64,000 bases of DNA. Origin: Frankiales bacterium (GTDB taxonomy: Bacteria; Actinomycetota; Actinomycetes; S36-B12; CAIYMF01). Below the pieces are notes generated by a model that saw only the letters and a program-made list of their open reading frames with translations, was not told where the DNA came from and did no database searches. Position 1 is the first letter of the stretch. Each line of letters opens with the position of its first letter. The translations under genes were made by a program, and so were the position numbers. Location: positions 1 through 64,000 of the forward strand of contig WGLY01000015.1 in assembly GCA_016125335.1 (NCBI GenBank), written 5' to 3'. Positions 22,988-32,859 of the stretch are shown here, in pieces.

Positions 22988-23254
22988 CTACAGATGCCGG
23001 TAGACGTCCTCGAGGGTCACGTCGGACGCGAGCATGAGGACCTGGGTGAAGAACAGCAGCTGGGCGATCTCCTCGGCCGCCCGCTCCCGGCCCTCGAACT
23101 CCGCGGCCATCCAGGACTCGGCGGCCTCCTCGACCACCTTCTTGCCGATCCCGTGGACGCCGTCCTCGAGCAGGCGCGTGACCGTGCCCGACGCCGGGTC
23201 CTTCTCGGCCCACTTGGTGACCAGCTCGGCGTGCAGCTCCTCGAACGTCTTCAC
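22988..23254 (-). CDS. hisE: Phosphoribosyl-ATP pyrophosphatase
   Basis: Second step of histidine synthesis: PR-ATP to PR-AMP. 88 residues. All-alpha MazG-like fold with [39 protein letters not shown] (metal-binding EExxE pattern) and [15 protein letters not shown]. Start GTG 23254 overlaps the ribH stop (GTGA), so it is translationally coupled to the riboflavin operon. Confidence 0.96.
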   Translation of the reverse strand: MKTFEELHAELVTKWAEKDPASGTVTRLLEDGVHGIGKKVVEEAAESWMAAEFEGRERAAEEIAQLLFFTQVLMLASDVTLEDVYRHL

Positions 23255-23748
23255 GACGCGAAGCCTACGGATCCCTTGGGCGCGAGCCCACGCAGGGTGG
23301 CCGCCGTCGCCAGCGCGGCCTCGACCGCCTCGCGGCCCTTGTCCTCCTCGGAGCCGGGCAGCCCGGCCCGGGCCAGCGCCTGCTCCTCGGTGTCGCAGGT
23401 GAGCAGGCCGAATCCCACGGGGACGCCCGAGTCGAGCGCGACCCGCGTGAGCCCGTCCGTCGCGGCCTGGCAGACGTACTCGAAGTGCGGCGTGCCGCCG
23501 CGGATCACCACGCCGAGGGCGACGACGGCGTCGTATCCGGCCGCCGCCGCGGCGCCGGCCACGATCGGCAGCTCGAACGCGCCGGGGACGCGGACCACCT
23601 CGTGGGCGGCGCCGGCGTCCTCCAGCGCGCGCAGCGCGCCGGCCACCAGGCCGTCCATCACCTGCTCGTGCCACGAGGAGGCGACGACGGCGACGCGCAG
23701 CCCGCGCGCGCGCCCGAGGTCGAGGGACGGGGCTCCGGTGCCGCTCAT
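23251..23748 (-). CDS. ribH: 6,7-dimethyl-8-ribityllumazine synthase
   Basis: Penultimate step of riboflavin synthesis. 165 residues. [44 protein letters not shown] with the catalytic His, and [23 protein letters not shown] 23748 overlaps the ribBA stop (ATGA). Forms a large icosahedral or pentameric enzyme in related species. Confidence 0.98.
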   Translation of the reverse strand: MSGTGAPSLDLGRARGLRVAVVASSWHEQVMDGLVAGALRALEDAGAAHEVVRVPGAFELPIVAGAAAAAGYDAVVALGVVIRGGTPHFEYVCQAATDGLTRVALDSGVPVGFGLLTCDTEEQALARAGLPGSEEDKGREAVEAALATAATLRGLAPKGSVGFAS

Positions 23749-25043
23749 GACGGGTTCCCTTCGGGGTTGTCCGGGTCGCCCGGGAGGTCGAGCCCGCTGG
23801 GGTAGTCGTGGCCCATGCGGTCGCGCTTGGTGCGCAGGTAGGCCACGTTGTCACGGTTGGGCGCCACCTCGAGCGGGACTCGCTCGACGATGGTCAGCCC
23901 GTAGCCCTCGAGCCCGGCGCGCTTGGCCGGGTTGTTGGTGAGCAGCCGCATGCTGCGCACGCCGAGGTCGGCGAGGATCTGCGCGCCGGTGCCGTAGTCG
24001 CGCGCGTCGGCGGGCATCCCGAGGGCGAGGTTGGCGTCCACCGTGTCGGCGCCGCCGTCCTGGAGCTCGTAAGCCTGGAGCTTGTGCAGCAGCCCGATCC
24101 CGCGGCCCTCGTGCCCCCGCATGTAGAGCACGACGCCGCGGCCCTCGGCGGCGACGGCGGCCAGCGCCGCCTCGAGCTGCGGGCCGCAGTCGCAGCGGCG
24201 CGAGCCGAACACGTCGCCGGTGAGGCACTCGGAGTGCACCCGCACGAGGATGCTCTCCCCGTCGCCCACGTCGCCGCACACGAGCGCCACGTGCTCGATG
24301 CCGTCGAGCCGGGACCGGTAGCCGACCGCGCGGAACTCGCCGAACTCGGTGGGCAGGCGGGTGTCGGCGGCCCGCTCGACCTGACGCTCGGAGCGCCGGA
24401 TGTAGGCGATGAGGTCGGCGATGGAGATCATCACCAGGCCGTGCTGGTCGGCGAAGGCCCGGCACTCGGGCGCGCGCATCATCGACCCGTCGTCGTTGAC
24501 CAGCTCGCACAGGGCACCGGCCGGTGAGAGCCCGGCCAGCCGGGCGAGGTCGACCGCGGCCTCGGTGTGGCCGGGCCGGCGCAGCACGCCGCCCTCCATC
24601 GCGCGCAGCGGCACGACGTGGCCGGGCCGGGTGAGCTCCCACGGCTCGGTGGCCGAGTCCGAGAGCACCTTGATGGTGCGGGCCCGGTCCTCCGCCGAGA
24701 TGCCGGTCGCCTTCACGTCGCGGGCGTCCACGGTGACGGCGTAGGCGGTGCCCTTCTTGTCCTCGTTCACGAGCGTCATCGGGGGCAGGCCGAGGCGGTC
24801 GAGCTCGCGGCCGGGCATCGCGACGCAGATGTAGCCGCTCGTCCACCGGATCATGAAGCCCACGAGCTCCTGCGTGGCCCGCTGCGCGGCGAAGATCAGG
24901 TCGCCCTCGTTCTCGCGGTCCTCGTCGTCGACCACCACGACGGGGCGGCCCTCGCGCACGGCCTCGATCGCGGCCTCGACGGCGTCGAGCCGGATGCCCG
25001 CGTGGTGCGACGCCGTGGTGGCGACGGGCTCGGGCGTGGTCAT
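23745..25043 (-). CDS. ribBA: Bifunctional DHBP synthase / GTP cyclohydrolase II
   Basis: Makes both riboflavin precursors. 432 residues. N-terminal DHBP synthase domain (about 1-225) with acidic loop [11 protein letters not shown] (39-49) and [12 protein letters not shown]-terminal GTP cyclohydrolase II with zinc Cys273, Cys284 and Cys286 ([16 protein letters not shown]) and [21 protein letters not shown] 25043 overlaps the ribE stop (ATGA). Both active sites look intact. Confidence 0.98.
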   Translation of the reverse strand: MTTPEPVATTASHHAGIRLDAVEAAIEAVREGRPVVVVDDEDRENEGDLIFAAQRATQELVGFMIRWTSGYICVAMPGRELDRLGLPPMTLVNEDKKGTAYAVTVDARDVKATGISAEDRARTIKVLSDSATEPWELTRPGHVVPLRAMEGGVLRRPGHTEAAVDLARLAGLSPAGALCELVNDDGSMMRAPECRAFADQHGLVMISIADLIAYIRRSERQVERAADTRLPTEFGEFRAVGYRSRLDGIEHVALVCGDVGDGESILVRVHSECLTGDVFGSRRCDCGPQLEAALAAVAAEGRGVVLYMRGHEGRGIGLLHKLQAYELQDGGADTVDANLALGMPADARDYGTGAQILADLGVRSMRLLTNNPAKRAGLEGYGLTIVERVPLEVAPNRDNVAYLRTKRDRMGHDYPSGLDLPGDPDNPEGNPS

Positions 25044-25636
25044 GCGGACCTCCACTGCAGCATGCGCTCGACGTACTTGGCGACGACGTCGACCTCGAGG
25101 TTCACCGGGTCGCCGACCCCCTTGGTGCCGAGGGTGGTCAGGGCCAGGGTGGTGGGGATGAGCGACACCGAGAACCAGTCGCGCCCGGCCTCCACGACGG
25201 TGAGCGACACCCCGTCGACGGTGATCGAGCCCTTCTCGACGACGTAGCGGCCGAGGTCGTCGGGCAGCGACACGCGGACGACCTCCCAGTGCTCGCTGGG
25301 GGTGCGCTCGAGGATCGTGCCCGTCCCGTCGACGTGGCCCTGCACCAGGTGCCCGCCGAGCCGCGCCTGGGGGGTGACGGGTCGCTCGAGGTTGACCGGG
25401 CTCCCCGCGGCCAGGGCGCCGAGGGAGGAGCGGTCGAGGGTCTCCTGCATGACGTCGGCCGTGAACTCGCCGTCCCCGTGCTCGACCACGGTGAGGCAGA
25501 CGCCGTTGACCGCGATCGAGGCGCCGTGGACGGCGTCCTGGGTGACCAGCGGCCCCCGGATGCGCAGCCGCGCGGCGTCCTGCTGGGGCTCGACGGCCAC
25601 CACGTGCCCGAGCTCCTCGACGATGCCGGTGAACAC
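25040..25636 (-). CDS. ribE: Riboflavin synthase alpha chain
   Basis: Dismutates two lumazines to riboflavin. 198 residues with the two tandem lumazine-binding repeats: [11 protein letters not shown]...NGVCLTV and [13 protein letters not shown]...VDGVSLTV. Start GTG 25636, two nt after the ribD stop. In some nomenclatures this gene is ribC. Confidence 0.97.
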   Translation of the reverse strand: MFTGIVEELGHVVAVEPQQDAARLRIRGPLVTQDAVHGASIAVNGVCLTVVEHGDGEFTADVMQETLDRSSLGALAAGSPVNLERPVTPQARLGGHLVQGHVDGTGTILERTPSEHWEVVRVSLPDDLGRYVVEKGSITVDGVSLTVVEAGRDWFSVSLIPTTLALTTLGTKGVGDPVNLEVDVVAKYVERMLQWRSA

Positions 25637-25638
25637 CC

Positions 25639-26730
25639 TCAGTCCTCCTGCCCGGTGCGGCCCGGCGGGGTGCCGGTGCCGTCCTCCTGCGCCCGGACCA
25701 CCCGGGCGTCGATGCGCACGTCGTCGCCGACGCGGGCGACGTCGCGCACCTGGAGGCGCAACGCGTCGGTGATCGTGGACATGCCCGCGTCGGCCAGCGC
25801 CGGCTGGCCGGCGCCCAGCAGGGCGGGCGCGACGTACCAGCGCACGGCGTCCACCAGGCCCGCCCGCACGAAGGCGGCGGCGAGGCGGGGACCGCCCTCG
25901 AGGAGCACGTGCTGCACGTCGTGCGGGACGAGCGCGGCGAGGGCCTCGGCCGGGTCGTGGGTGCGCAGGTGCAGCGTGGGGCCGGTGGCGTCGAGGACGC
26001 GCGCGCCGGCCGGCAGGTCGCGCCGGCCCACCACGACGCGTAGCGGCTGGGCGCCCGGCGCCACCTGGCCGTCGCGGCGCACGCCGAGGTGCGGGTCGTC
26101 GGCGAGGACCGTGCCGGTGCCGACCATGACGGCGTCCACCTGGGCGCGCAGGGCGTGGACGTCGGCCCGGGCCGGCGACGAGGTGATCCAGCGGCTGGTG
26201 CCGTCGGCGGCGGCGATCCGGCCGTCGAGGGTGGCGGCCGCCTTCCAGGTGACGAACGGGCGGCCGTGGCGCATCGCGAACGTCCACGCCTCGTTGAGCG
26301 CCTCGGCCGCGGCGAGCAGCTCGGCGCCGACCGCCTGCGCCCCGGAGGCGACGTCGACCCCGGCCGCGGCGAGGGTGCGTGCGCCGCCCGCCGCCACGGG
26401 GTTCGGGTCGGACTGGGCGAACACCACCCGCGCGACGCCGGCCGCCACGAGGGCCTGCGCGCAGGGGCCGGTGCGGCCGGTGTGGTTGCAGGGCTCGAGC
26501 GTGACGACCGCGGTGGTCCCGGCCGCACGATCGCCGGCACGGGCCAGCGCGTCGGCCTCCGCGTGCGGCGTCCCGGCGCCGCGGTGGAAGCCCTCGGCCA
26601 CGACCGTGCCGTCCGGGGCGAGCAGCACCGCGCCCACGCGCGGGTTGGGGCCGTGGGGCACGCCCGGGGTCGCGGCGAGCTCGACGGCGCGCGCGAGCGC
26701 GGCGCGCTCACGATCGTCGGCGGCTCTCAC
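25639..26730 (-). CDS. ribD: Bifunctional deaminase/reductase RibD
   Basis: Deaminates and then reduces the pyrimidine intermediate of riboflavin synthesis. 363 residues. N-terminal cytidine-deaminase-like domain with zinc site His56-Ala-Glu58 and Cys81/Cys90 ([12 protein letters not shown]); C-terminal reductase with [15 protein letters not shown] and [13 protein letters not shown]. Start GTG 26730 with GGAGGAC about 6-10 nt upstream. First gene after the FMN riboswitch. Confidence 0.96.
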   Translation of the reverse strand: MRAADDRERAALARAVELAATPGVPHGPNPRVGAVLLAPDGTVVAEGFHRGAGTPHAEADALARAGDRAAGTTAVVTLEPCNHTGRTGPCAQALVAAGVARVVFAQSDPNPVAAGGARTLAAAGVDVASGAQAVGAELLAAAEALNEAWTFAMRHGRPFVTWKAAATLDGRIAAADGTSRWITSSPARADVHALRAQVDAVMVGTGTVLADDPHLGVRRDGQVAPGAQPLRVVVGRRDLPAGARVLDATGPTLHLRTHDPAEALAALVPHDVQHVLLEGGPRLAAAFVRAGLVDAVRWYVAPALLGAGQPALADAGMSTITDALRLQVRDVARVGDDVRIDARVVRAQEDGTGTPPGRTGQED

Positions 26731-26847
26731 GTCGTCCTCCCGGTGCGGACCGCTGCGCCGGCCCGGGAGCGGGACGGGGCGCGAACGGCGCAGGACGACG
26801 CCGGGGCCCGCGACGCGCGCACGCGCCGGGCACCGTCGCTCGACCCG

Positions 26848-27004
26848 CGCGCGTCACCTCCCATCCGGACTCTCACCGTCGGCTCCGGATGACCGTCGTC
26901 GCTCGGGGCGACGACCTGGCTGACCGGATCCACCGGCCACTGGCTGTGGCCGGGTCGCGGGCTGGCACCGCCGGCTCGGACTTGCACCGATCCCGGGACG
27001 CGCG
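26848..27004 (-). promoter_or_regulatory. FMN riboswitch (RFN element)
   Basis: Read on the minus strand the conserved FMN-aptamer segments occur in order: GGGATCGGTGCAAGTCC, GAGCCGGCGGT, CCAGCCCGCGA, GGATCCGGT, GAGCCGACGGT, GAGAGTCCGGATGGGAGGTGA. Closing stem P1 pairs CGCGCGTC (27004-26997) with GACGCGCG (26855-26848). About 118 nt separate it from the ribD GTG, enough for an expression platform. FMN should switch off the rib operon. The 26731-26847 stretch holds no gene. Confidence 0.93.
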
Positions 27005-27030
27005 AGCAGGTTCGTGCTCGTACGGCGGGG

Positions 27031-27036
27031 AGTCTA
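27031..27036 (-). promoter_or_regulatory. -10 element of the riboflavin operon
   Basis: Minus strand TAGACT, overlapping the rpe stop codon TAG (27036-27034), about 27 nt upstream of the riboswitch P1 stem. A 6-bp hairpin (27003-27008 with 27015-27020) lies at the riboswitch entry. No clear -35; some read-through from rpe is possible. Confidence 0.4.
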
Positions 27037-27723
27037 CGCGGAGGCGCACCACCAGGACGCGTCGGTGGCGGCCCGGGCCTGCGCCGCCAGCGCCCGCACG
27101 GCCGCAGCCGGGTCCTCGGCGCCGTACACGGCGGACCCGGCGACGAAGACGTCCGCCCCGGCGTCCGCGCACACCTCGATGGTCTCGGCCGACACTCCCC
27201 CGTCGACCTGGATCCACAGGTCGAGGTCGCGCCCCTTCACCAGCTCGCGGGCCCGGCGGATCTTCGGGACGACGACGTCGAGGAAGCGCTGGCCGCCGAA
27301 GCCCGGCTCGACGGTCATGACGAGCAGCATGTCGAGCTCGGGCAGCAGGTCGGCGTACCCGTCGACCGGCGTGGCCGGCTTGAGCGCCATGCCCGCCCGC
27401 GCGCCGGCGGCGCGCACCGCCCGGGCGAGGCGCACCGGCGCCGCGGCGGCCTCCACGTGGAAGGTGACCGACCCCGCGCCGGCCTCGGCGTACGCCGGTG
27501 CCCAGCGGTCGGGGTCCTCGATCATGAGGTGGCAGTCGACCGGCGTCGTCACGGTGGCCAGCAGCGCCTCCACCACCGGCAGCCCGATCGTGAGGTTGGG
27601 CACGAAGTGGTTGTCCATGACGTCGACGTGCAGCCAGTCGGCCGCGCCGGCGACGCGCTCGCACTCCTGCGCCAGCCGGGCGAAGTCGGCCGACAGGATG
27701 CTCGGGGAGATCTGCACGCCCAT
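27034..27723 (-). CDS. rpe: Ribulose-phosphate 3-epimerase
   Basis: Pentose phosphate pathway enzyme that interconverts ribulose-5-P and xylulose-5-P. 229 residues, TIM barrel: [63 protein letters not shown]. The metal-binding His/Asp residues of the family are present. ATG 27723, 60 nt after rsmB. Ribulose-5-P feeds DHBP synthase, which may explain the position next to the rib genes. Confidence 0.97.
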   Translation of the reverse strand: MGVQISPSILSADFARLAQECERVAGAADWLHVDVMDNHFVPNLTIGLPVVEALLATVTTPVDCHLMIEDPDRWAPAYAEAGAGSVTFHVEAAAAPVRLARAVRAAGARAGMALKPATPVDGYADLLPELDMLLVMTVEPGFGGQRFLDVVVPKIRRARELVKGRDLDLWIQVDGGVSAETIEVCADAGADVFVAGSAVYGAEDPAAAVRALAAQARAATDASWWCASA

Positions 27724-27783
27724 GGCGGCTCACGCTATCGCCCGCGGGCCGGCGCGCGGCACGACGCACCGCGCGCGCCGGGC

Positions 27784-29205
27784 TCAGCGGGTGCGGCGCA
27801 GGACGGCGAGGAACATCCCGTCGGTGCCGTGCAGGTGCGGCCACAGCCGCAGGTCCGGGCCCGGCCCGGTGCCGGTCACCTCGGGCAGCAGCGAGGGGAC
27901 GTCGACCCGCTCGACGTTGCCGCGGCGCACGGCGTCCTCGACCACCACGGTGGTCTCGGCCAGGTGCGGCGAGCAGGTGGCGTAGCCGACGACCCCGCCC
28001 ACCCGGACCGCGGCCACCGCCGAGGCGAGCAGCCGCGCCTGCAGCGAGGCCAGCGCGGAGACGTCGGCCGGCGAGCGCCGCCAGCGCGACTCGGGCCGGC
28101 GGCGCAGGACGCCGAGGCCGGAGCAGGGCGCGTCCAGCAGCACGCGGTCGAACCCGCCGGGCACCCAGGGCCCCTGCGTCGCGTCCGCCGCCACCACCGC
28201 GTGGTGGCCCGGCGCGCCCTCGAGGGCCCGCGCGACGAGCCGGGCGCGGTGCGGCGCGCGGTCGACGGCCAGCAGCGCGGCGCCGCGCTCGAGCCCGAGG
28301 CCGGCGAGCAGCGCCGCCTTGCCGCCCGGTCCGGCGGCCATGTCGAGCCAGGTGCGGTCGGGCCCGGCGACCTCGGCGCGCGCGAGCGCGAGCGCCACGA
28401 GCTGGCTGCCCTCGTCCTGCACGCCGGCCGCGCCGGAGCGCACCTGGGCGAGCCCGCCCGGGCTGCCCGAGGCCAGCGCCACCGCGTAGGGGGACCAGCG
28501 CCCGGGCGAGGTGCCCGGCAGCGCGAGCAGCTCCTCGACCGTGCAGCGGCCCGGGCGGGCGGCCAGCGTGACGCCGGCGTTGAGGTTGTCGGCCGCGAGC
28601 AGGTCCTCGGTCTCGGCCCAGGACGCCGACCCGGCCCACGCGGAGAGCGCGTCGTGCAGCGACTCCACGACCCACCGGGGGTGCGACTGCACCACGGCGA
28701 GGTGGCCCACGGCGTCCACGTCCGGGTCCGGTGCCACCTCCTCGACCCAGTCGTCGAGGTCGCGCTCGCCCACGCGGCGCAGCACGGCGTTGGCGAAGCC
28801 GCTGCGCGCCTCGCCCCCCACGAGACGGGCGAGCTGCACGGTCTCCCCCACCGCTGCGTGCAGCGGCGTGCCGAGGAACAGGATCTGCTGCGCGCCGAGG
28901 CGCAGGACGTCGAGCAGCTCGGGGTCGACCTCGGACAGCGGGCGGGCGCTGCACGCCTCGAGCACGGCGTCGAGGAACCCGCGGCGGCGGAGGGTGCCGT
29001 AGGCCAGCGTCGTGGCGAAGGCGGCGTCGCGGCCCTCGAGACCGGCCTCGGACAGCACGCGCGGCGCCACGAGGTTGGCGTAGGCGCCGTCGGCCTCCAC
29101 CGCCCGCAGCACGTCGTAGGCGGCCAGTCGCGCCGGGTCGGTGTGGCGCCGGTCCGGGCGCCACTGCACCGGACGCGTGTGGTGCCCGCGCGGCCGCTCG
29201 GTCAT
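27784..29205 (-). CDS. rsmB: 16S rRNA m5C967 methyltransferase RsmB
   Basis: 473 residues. N-terminal NusB-like RNA-binding domain (about 20-160), then a Rossmann methyltransferase domain with SAM motif DMAAGPGGK (288-296), Cys361 in DAPCSG and catalytic Cys411 in YATCSPH. Both catalytic cysteines of m5C methyltransferases are present. Lies 7 nt after fmt in the def-fmt-rsmB order widely conserved in bacteria. Confidence 0.95.
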   Translation of the reverse strand: MTERPRGHHTRPVQWRPDRRHTDPARLAAYDVLRAVEADGAYANLVAPRVLSEAGLEGRDAAFATTLAYGTLRRRGFLDAVLEACSARPLSEVDPELLDVLRLGAQQILFLGTPLHAAVGETVQLARLVGGEARSGFANAVLRRVGERDLDDWVEEVAPDPDVDAVGHLAVVQSHPRWVVESLHDALSAWAGSASWAETEDLLAADNLNAGVTLAARPGRCTVEELLALPGTSPGRWSPYAVALASGSPGGLAQVRSGAAGVQDEGSQLVALALARAEVAGPDRTWLDMAAGPGGKAALLAGLGLERGAALLAVDRAPHRARLVARALEGAPGHHAVVAADATQGPWVPGGFDRVLLDAPCSGLGVLRRRPESRWRRSPADVSALASLQARLLASAVAAVRVGGVVGYATCSPHLAETTVVVEDAVRRGNVERVDVPSLLPEVTGTGPGPDLRLWPHLHGTDGMFLAVLRRTR

Positions 29206-29212
29206 GGCCGGC

Positions 29213-30145
29213 TCACGCGGCGCCGAGCCGCTCGCCCGCCGGGGGCCGGGTGCCGCGGGCCCAGTCGGCGGCGGCCATCGCCCGCTTGCCCTGCGCCTGC
29301 ACCTCGCCGAGCACCACCGCGTGGGTCGCCGTGCCGACGCGGACCCGGTTCTTGTCGACGCCGAGCTCGCCCGGGGCGAGCGAGACGTCGTCGGGCAGCA
29401 GGTCCACCGGGCCGAGCTTGAGCCGCTCGCCGGCGTAGGTCGTCCACGCCCCGGGAGCCGGGGTGCAGGCCCGCACCTGGCGATCCACCCGGACCGCGGG
29501 CTGCGCCCAGTCGACCCGGGCGTCCTCCACGGTGATCTTGGGGGCGAAGCTCACGCCGTCGGCGGGCTGGCGCACCGCGGCGATGACGCCGGACTCGATC
29601 GCGTCCAGAGTCGCCACGAGCAAGCCCGCCCCGCTGGTGGCCAGGCGGCCCAGCAGGTCGCCGGCGGTGTCGCGCGGCCCGATCGCCTCGGTCACCACTC
29701 CGAGCACCGGCCCGGTGTCGAGCCCCTCCTCGAGCAGGAAGGTGCTCGCCCCGGTGACGTCGTCGCCGTGCCACACCGCGTGCTGCACCGGTGCCGCCCC
29801 GCGCCACGCCGGCAGCACCGAGAAGTGCAGGTTGATCCAGCCGTGGCGCGGCACCGCCAGCGCGGCCCGCGGGACCAGCGCGCCGTACGCGACCACGGGG
29901 CAGCAGTCCGGGGCGAGCTGCTCGAGCCGGGCCAGGAACCCGGGGTCACCGGGACGCTGCGGCGTGAGCACCTCGATGCCGTGCTCGTCGGCCAGCGCCC
30001 CGACCGGGGAGCGCACCAGGCTGCGGCCCCGGCCCGCCGGGGCGTCCGGGCGGGTGAGGACGGCGACCACCTCGTGCCGGGACCCGAGCAGGGCGCGCAG
30101 CGACGGGAGCGCCGGCTCGGGCGTGCCGGCGAAGACGAGACGCAC
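29213..30145 (-). CDS. fmt: Methionyl-tRNA formyltransferase
   Basis: Formylates initiator Met-tRNA. 310 residues. [18 protein letters not shown] start; formyl-folate site [19 protein letters not shown] with the HxSxLP catalytic motif (Asn/His pair); C-terminal OB-like domain. GTG 30145 starts 3 nt after the def stop. Partner of the adjacent peptide deformylase. Confidence 0.97.
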   Translation of the reverse strand: MRLVFAGTPEPALPSLRALLGSRHEVVAVLTRPDAPAGRGRSLVRSPVGALADEHGIEVLTPQRPGDPGFLARLEQLAPDCCPVVAYGALVPRAALAVPRHGWINLHFSVLPAWRGAAPVQHAVWHGDDVTGASTFLLEEGLDTGPVLGVVTEAIGPRDTAGDLLGRLATSGAGLLVATLDAIESGVIAAVRQPADGVSFAPKITVEDARVDWAQPAVRVDRQVRACTPAPGAWTTYAGERLKLGPVDLLPDDVSLAPGELGVDKNRVRVGTATHAVVLGEVQAQGKRAMAAADWARGTRPPAGERLGAA

Positions 30146-30148
30146 GGG

Positions 30149-30694
30149 TCACAGCCAGCGCGAGGAGACGCGGTGCGGCGAGATCTTCACCTGCGCCGGG
30201 GGCTGCCCGAACCACTCGGCCTCGCGGATGGCACGCATGGCCTCCTTGCGGGTCTCGGGGTCCAGGCGGTCGATGAACAGGATCCCGTCGAGGTGGTCGG
30301 TCTCGTGCTGCACGCAGCGGGCCAGCAGCTCGGAGCCCTCGACCACGACGGGCTCGCCGAACTCGTTCATGCCCTTGGCCACCACGCGCATCGCGCGCCG
30401 GGTGTTGAAGGCGAGGTCGGGCACCGACAGGCACCCCTCGTCGCCCTCCTGCGTCTCGTCGCTCAGGTCGAGCACCGGGTTGATGAGGTGGCCCACGACG
30501 TCGTCGACGTCGTAGACGAACACCCGCAGGCTCACGCCGAGCTGCGGGGCGGCCAGGCCCACGCCGGGGGCGTCGACCATGGTGTCGGTGAGGTCGCGGA
30601 CGAGCTTGCGCAGCTCCTTGTCGAAGGTCTCGACGGGGGCCGCCGGGGTGGTGAGCACCGGGTCGCCGAACAGGCGGATGGGCTTGACGGCCAC
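30149..30694 (-). CDS. def: Peptide deformylase
   Basis: Removes the N-formyl group from nascent proteins. 181 residues from GTG 30694, which has GAAGGAG 8 nt upstream. All three motifs: GVGLAAPQ (44-51), EGCLSVP with metal ligand Cys88, and HETDH (130-134) with two His ligands and the catalytic Glu. Followed immediately by fmt. Upstream gap to priA is 65 nt. Confidence 0.97.
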   Translation of the reverse strand: MAVKPIRLFGDPVLTTPAAPVETFDKELRKLVRDLTDTMVDAPGVGLAAPQLGVSLRVFVYDVDDVVGHLINPVLDLSDETQEGDEGCLSVPDLAFNTRRAMRVVAKGMNEFGEPVVVEGSELLARCVQHETDHLDGILFIDRLDPETRKEAMRAIREAEWFGQPPAQVKISPHRVSSRWL

Positions 30695-30759
30695 GGAGGG
30701 CACTCCTTCGTCGACGAACGCAGGGGGCCAGTCTACGGACGGCCGCGGCGCCGCCCGAC

Positions 30760-32859
30760 TCAGCCGATGCGCACCGGGTCGATCCGCACCGCGACCGGGC
30801 CGCCCTCCTTGCGCGCGCTGCGGATCGCGGCGGCGGCGCGCAGCGCGGAGGCGAGCTCGAGGCCGGCCGGTCGCGGCGCCACCACGAGGGCGCGCGAGCG
30901 CGGCTCGGCGGCCGGCCCGCGCCGCGGGGGCGGCACCACGACCGGGCCGAGCACGGTGGCGTCCTCGGGCAGCCGCGCGTGGCCGAGCAGGTCGGCCACG
31001 TCGTCGCCCGCGCCGGTCACCTCCGCGACCCGCCACGCCGGCGGCAGGTGCAGCAGCTCGCGCTCGGTGAGCTCGCGCGCCGCGAAGCCGCCCGGGTCGA
31101 GGCGCACGACGGCCTGCACCGCCGGCAGCGACGGGTCCGCGAGCAGCACCACCGTGCCGCCGGCCGACGCCGGGCGTACGAGGCTGGCCGCGTGCAGCCA
31201 CCGGCGCACCGCCTCCTCGGCCGCGCGCAGGTCGGGCCGGTCGAGCATGAGCCGGCCGTCGAGCAGGAGGGCCGCGGCGTACCCGCCCTCCGCCCGCGGC
31301 TCGGCGCCGGGCGTGCAGACCACCAGCGCGGGCTCGGCCCCCACGGCGTCGAGCACGCCGTTGGTCCCGTCGTCGCGGCCCGACACCCGCACCGGGACGC
31401 CGGGGAAGGCCCGGCCCAGCTCCTCCGCGGTGCGCCGCTCGCCCACGGAGACCGCGCGCAGGCGGGTGCCGCCGCACCGCGGGCACGACCAGCCGCCCGC
31501 CGTGCGCCCGCACCAGGAACACGTGGGCACGGCATGCCCGCTGGTGACGCCCAGCGGGCCGTGGCAGGTGGTGCAGCGCGCGGGCTCGCGGCAGGACTGG
31601 CAGGCGAGGGTGGGCACGTAGCCGCGGCGCGGCACCTGCACGAGCACCGGCCCCTCGCGCAGGGCGGCGCGGGCCGCGTCCCAGGCCACGTGCGGCAGCC
31701 GGGCCGTGGTGGCCGCCTCGTCGCGGGCCAGCTCGGCGTCGCTCCCGCTGGTGAGCACCCGCGGGCGCCGGGCCCGCAGCTCGGCCTTGGGCAGCGCGAC
31801 CTCGCGGGCCCAGCCCCCCGAGACCAGCGCGGCGCACTCCGCGGAGCGCGACGTCGACCCGGCCACGAAGGCGGCGCCGCTGCGCGCCGCGCGCAGCACG
31901 AGCACCTCGCGGGCGTGCCAGTAGGGCGCGTGCGGCTCGGCCAGGGAGTCGTCGCCGTCGTCCCAGAGCACCACGAGCCCGAGGTCGCGGACGGGCGCGA
32001 ACACCGCCGCGCGCGTGCCGACCACCACCCGCACGTGCCCGCGCCGGATCTCGAGGAACGCCCGGTAGCGCGCGGCCGGGCCGAGGTCCGCGGTGAGCAC
32101 CCGGTGCCGGCGCACGCCGTCGGCGCCGAGGCGCTGCGCGAGGGCCCGGTCGATGCGGGCCACGTCGCGGGCGTCGGGGACGACGACCACCGCGCCGCGG
32201 CCGGCGTGCGCGGCGGCCACGACCAGCTCGGCCACGGCGACCGCAGGGTCCTCGCCGGGGCTGGCCGTCCACACGGCCCGCGGTCCCGGGGCCGCCGGGG
32301 TGAAGCGCAGCGCCGGGTCGGCCAGCCGCCCGAGCAGGGCCGCGCCACCGGGGTAGGCCGACCAGGTGCCGGCGCCGTCGGGGGCGGGCGGGGCCGGCGC
32401 GTCGGGCGGGTCGCCGGCCGCGTCGAGCGCCTTCTCCGTGGCCGCGTGCCGGGGCGGCACCGCGGCGCGCAGGACGTCGGGCATGGTGCCGGCCCAGCGG
32501 TCGGCCACCGCGCGCGCGAGCCAGGCGACCTCCGGGGTGAGCACCGGCTCGGGGCTGACCACCTTGGCGACGCGCTCGAGCCGCCCGACGTGCTCGGTCG
32601 AGGCGGCGCGCTCCACGACCCAGCCGTCGACCAGGCCGCCGGAGAACCGCACCCACACCCGGGTGCCGGGCACCGCGGCGGCCGAGAGGGGCTCGGGCAC
32701 CAGGTAGTCGAAGGGGCGGTCGAGGTGCGGCAGGGGCACGTCCACCACGACGCGCGCGATGGGGTCGGTGGCCGCCGGGCCGGGCACCGGCCGGGTGCGG
32801 GCGCGGCGGGCCTTGGCCGCCACGAGGGCGACCTGCTCGCCCTCGGGCGCTCCGGTCAC
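30760..32859 (-). CDS. priA: PriA-like primosomal protein with degenerate helicase motifs
   Basis: 699 residues, aligned in layout with PriA: N-terminal 3'-DNA-binding domain (RVVVDVPLPHLDRPFDYLVP), helicase-like core, and a zinc-binding region with CQSC, CTTC, CSWC and CPRC pairs (about 420-470). The Walker A region reads TASPGEDPAVAV, with no GKT/S, and the DEAH region reads LWDDGDDS. ATP hydrolysis is therefore unlikely. Actinobacterial PriA homologues are known to lack these residues and are annotated as probable replication-restart proteins. GTG 32859 overlaps the stop of the acetyltransferase gene (GTGA). Confidence 0.88.
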   Translation of the reverse strand: MTGAPEGEQVALVAAKARRARTRPVPGPAATDPIARVVVDVPLPHLDRPFDYLVPEPLSAAAVPGTRVWVRFSGGLVDGWVVERAASTEHVGRLERVAKVVSPEPVLTPEVAWLARAVADRWAGTMPDVLRAAVPPRHAATEKALDAAGDPPDAPAPPAPDGAGTWSAYPGGAALLGRLADPALRFTPAAPGPRAVWTASPGEDPAVAVAELVVAAAHAGRGAVVVVPDARDVARIDRALAQRLGADGVRRHRVLTADLGPAARYRAFLEIRRGHVRVVVGTRAAVFAPVRDLGLVVLWDDGDDSLAEPHAPYWHAREVLVLRAARSGAAFVAGSTSRSAECAALVSGGWAREVALPKAELRARRPRVLTSGSDAELARDEAATTARLPHVAWDAARAALREGPVLVQVPRRGYVPTLACQSCREPARCTTCHGPLGVTSGHAVPTCSWCGRTAGGWSCPRCGGTRLRAVSVGERRTAEELGRAFPGVPVRVSGRDDGTNGVLDAVGAEPALVVCTPGAEPRAEGGYAAALLLDGRLMLDRPDLRAAEEAVRRWLHAASLVRPASAGGTVVLLADPSLPAVQAVVRLDPGGFAARELTERELLHLPPAWRVAEVTGAGDDVADLLGHARLPEDATVLGPVVVPPPRRGPAAEPRSRALVVAPRPAGLELASALRAAAAIRSARKEGGPVAVRIDPVRIG

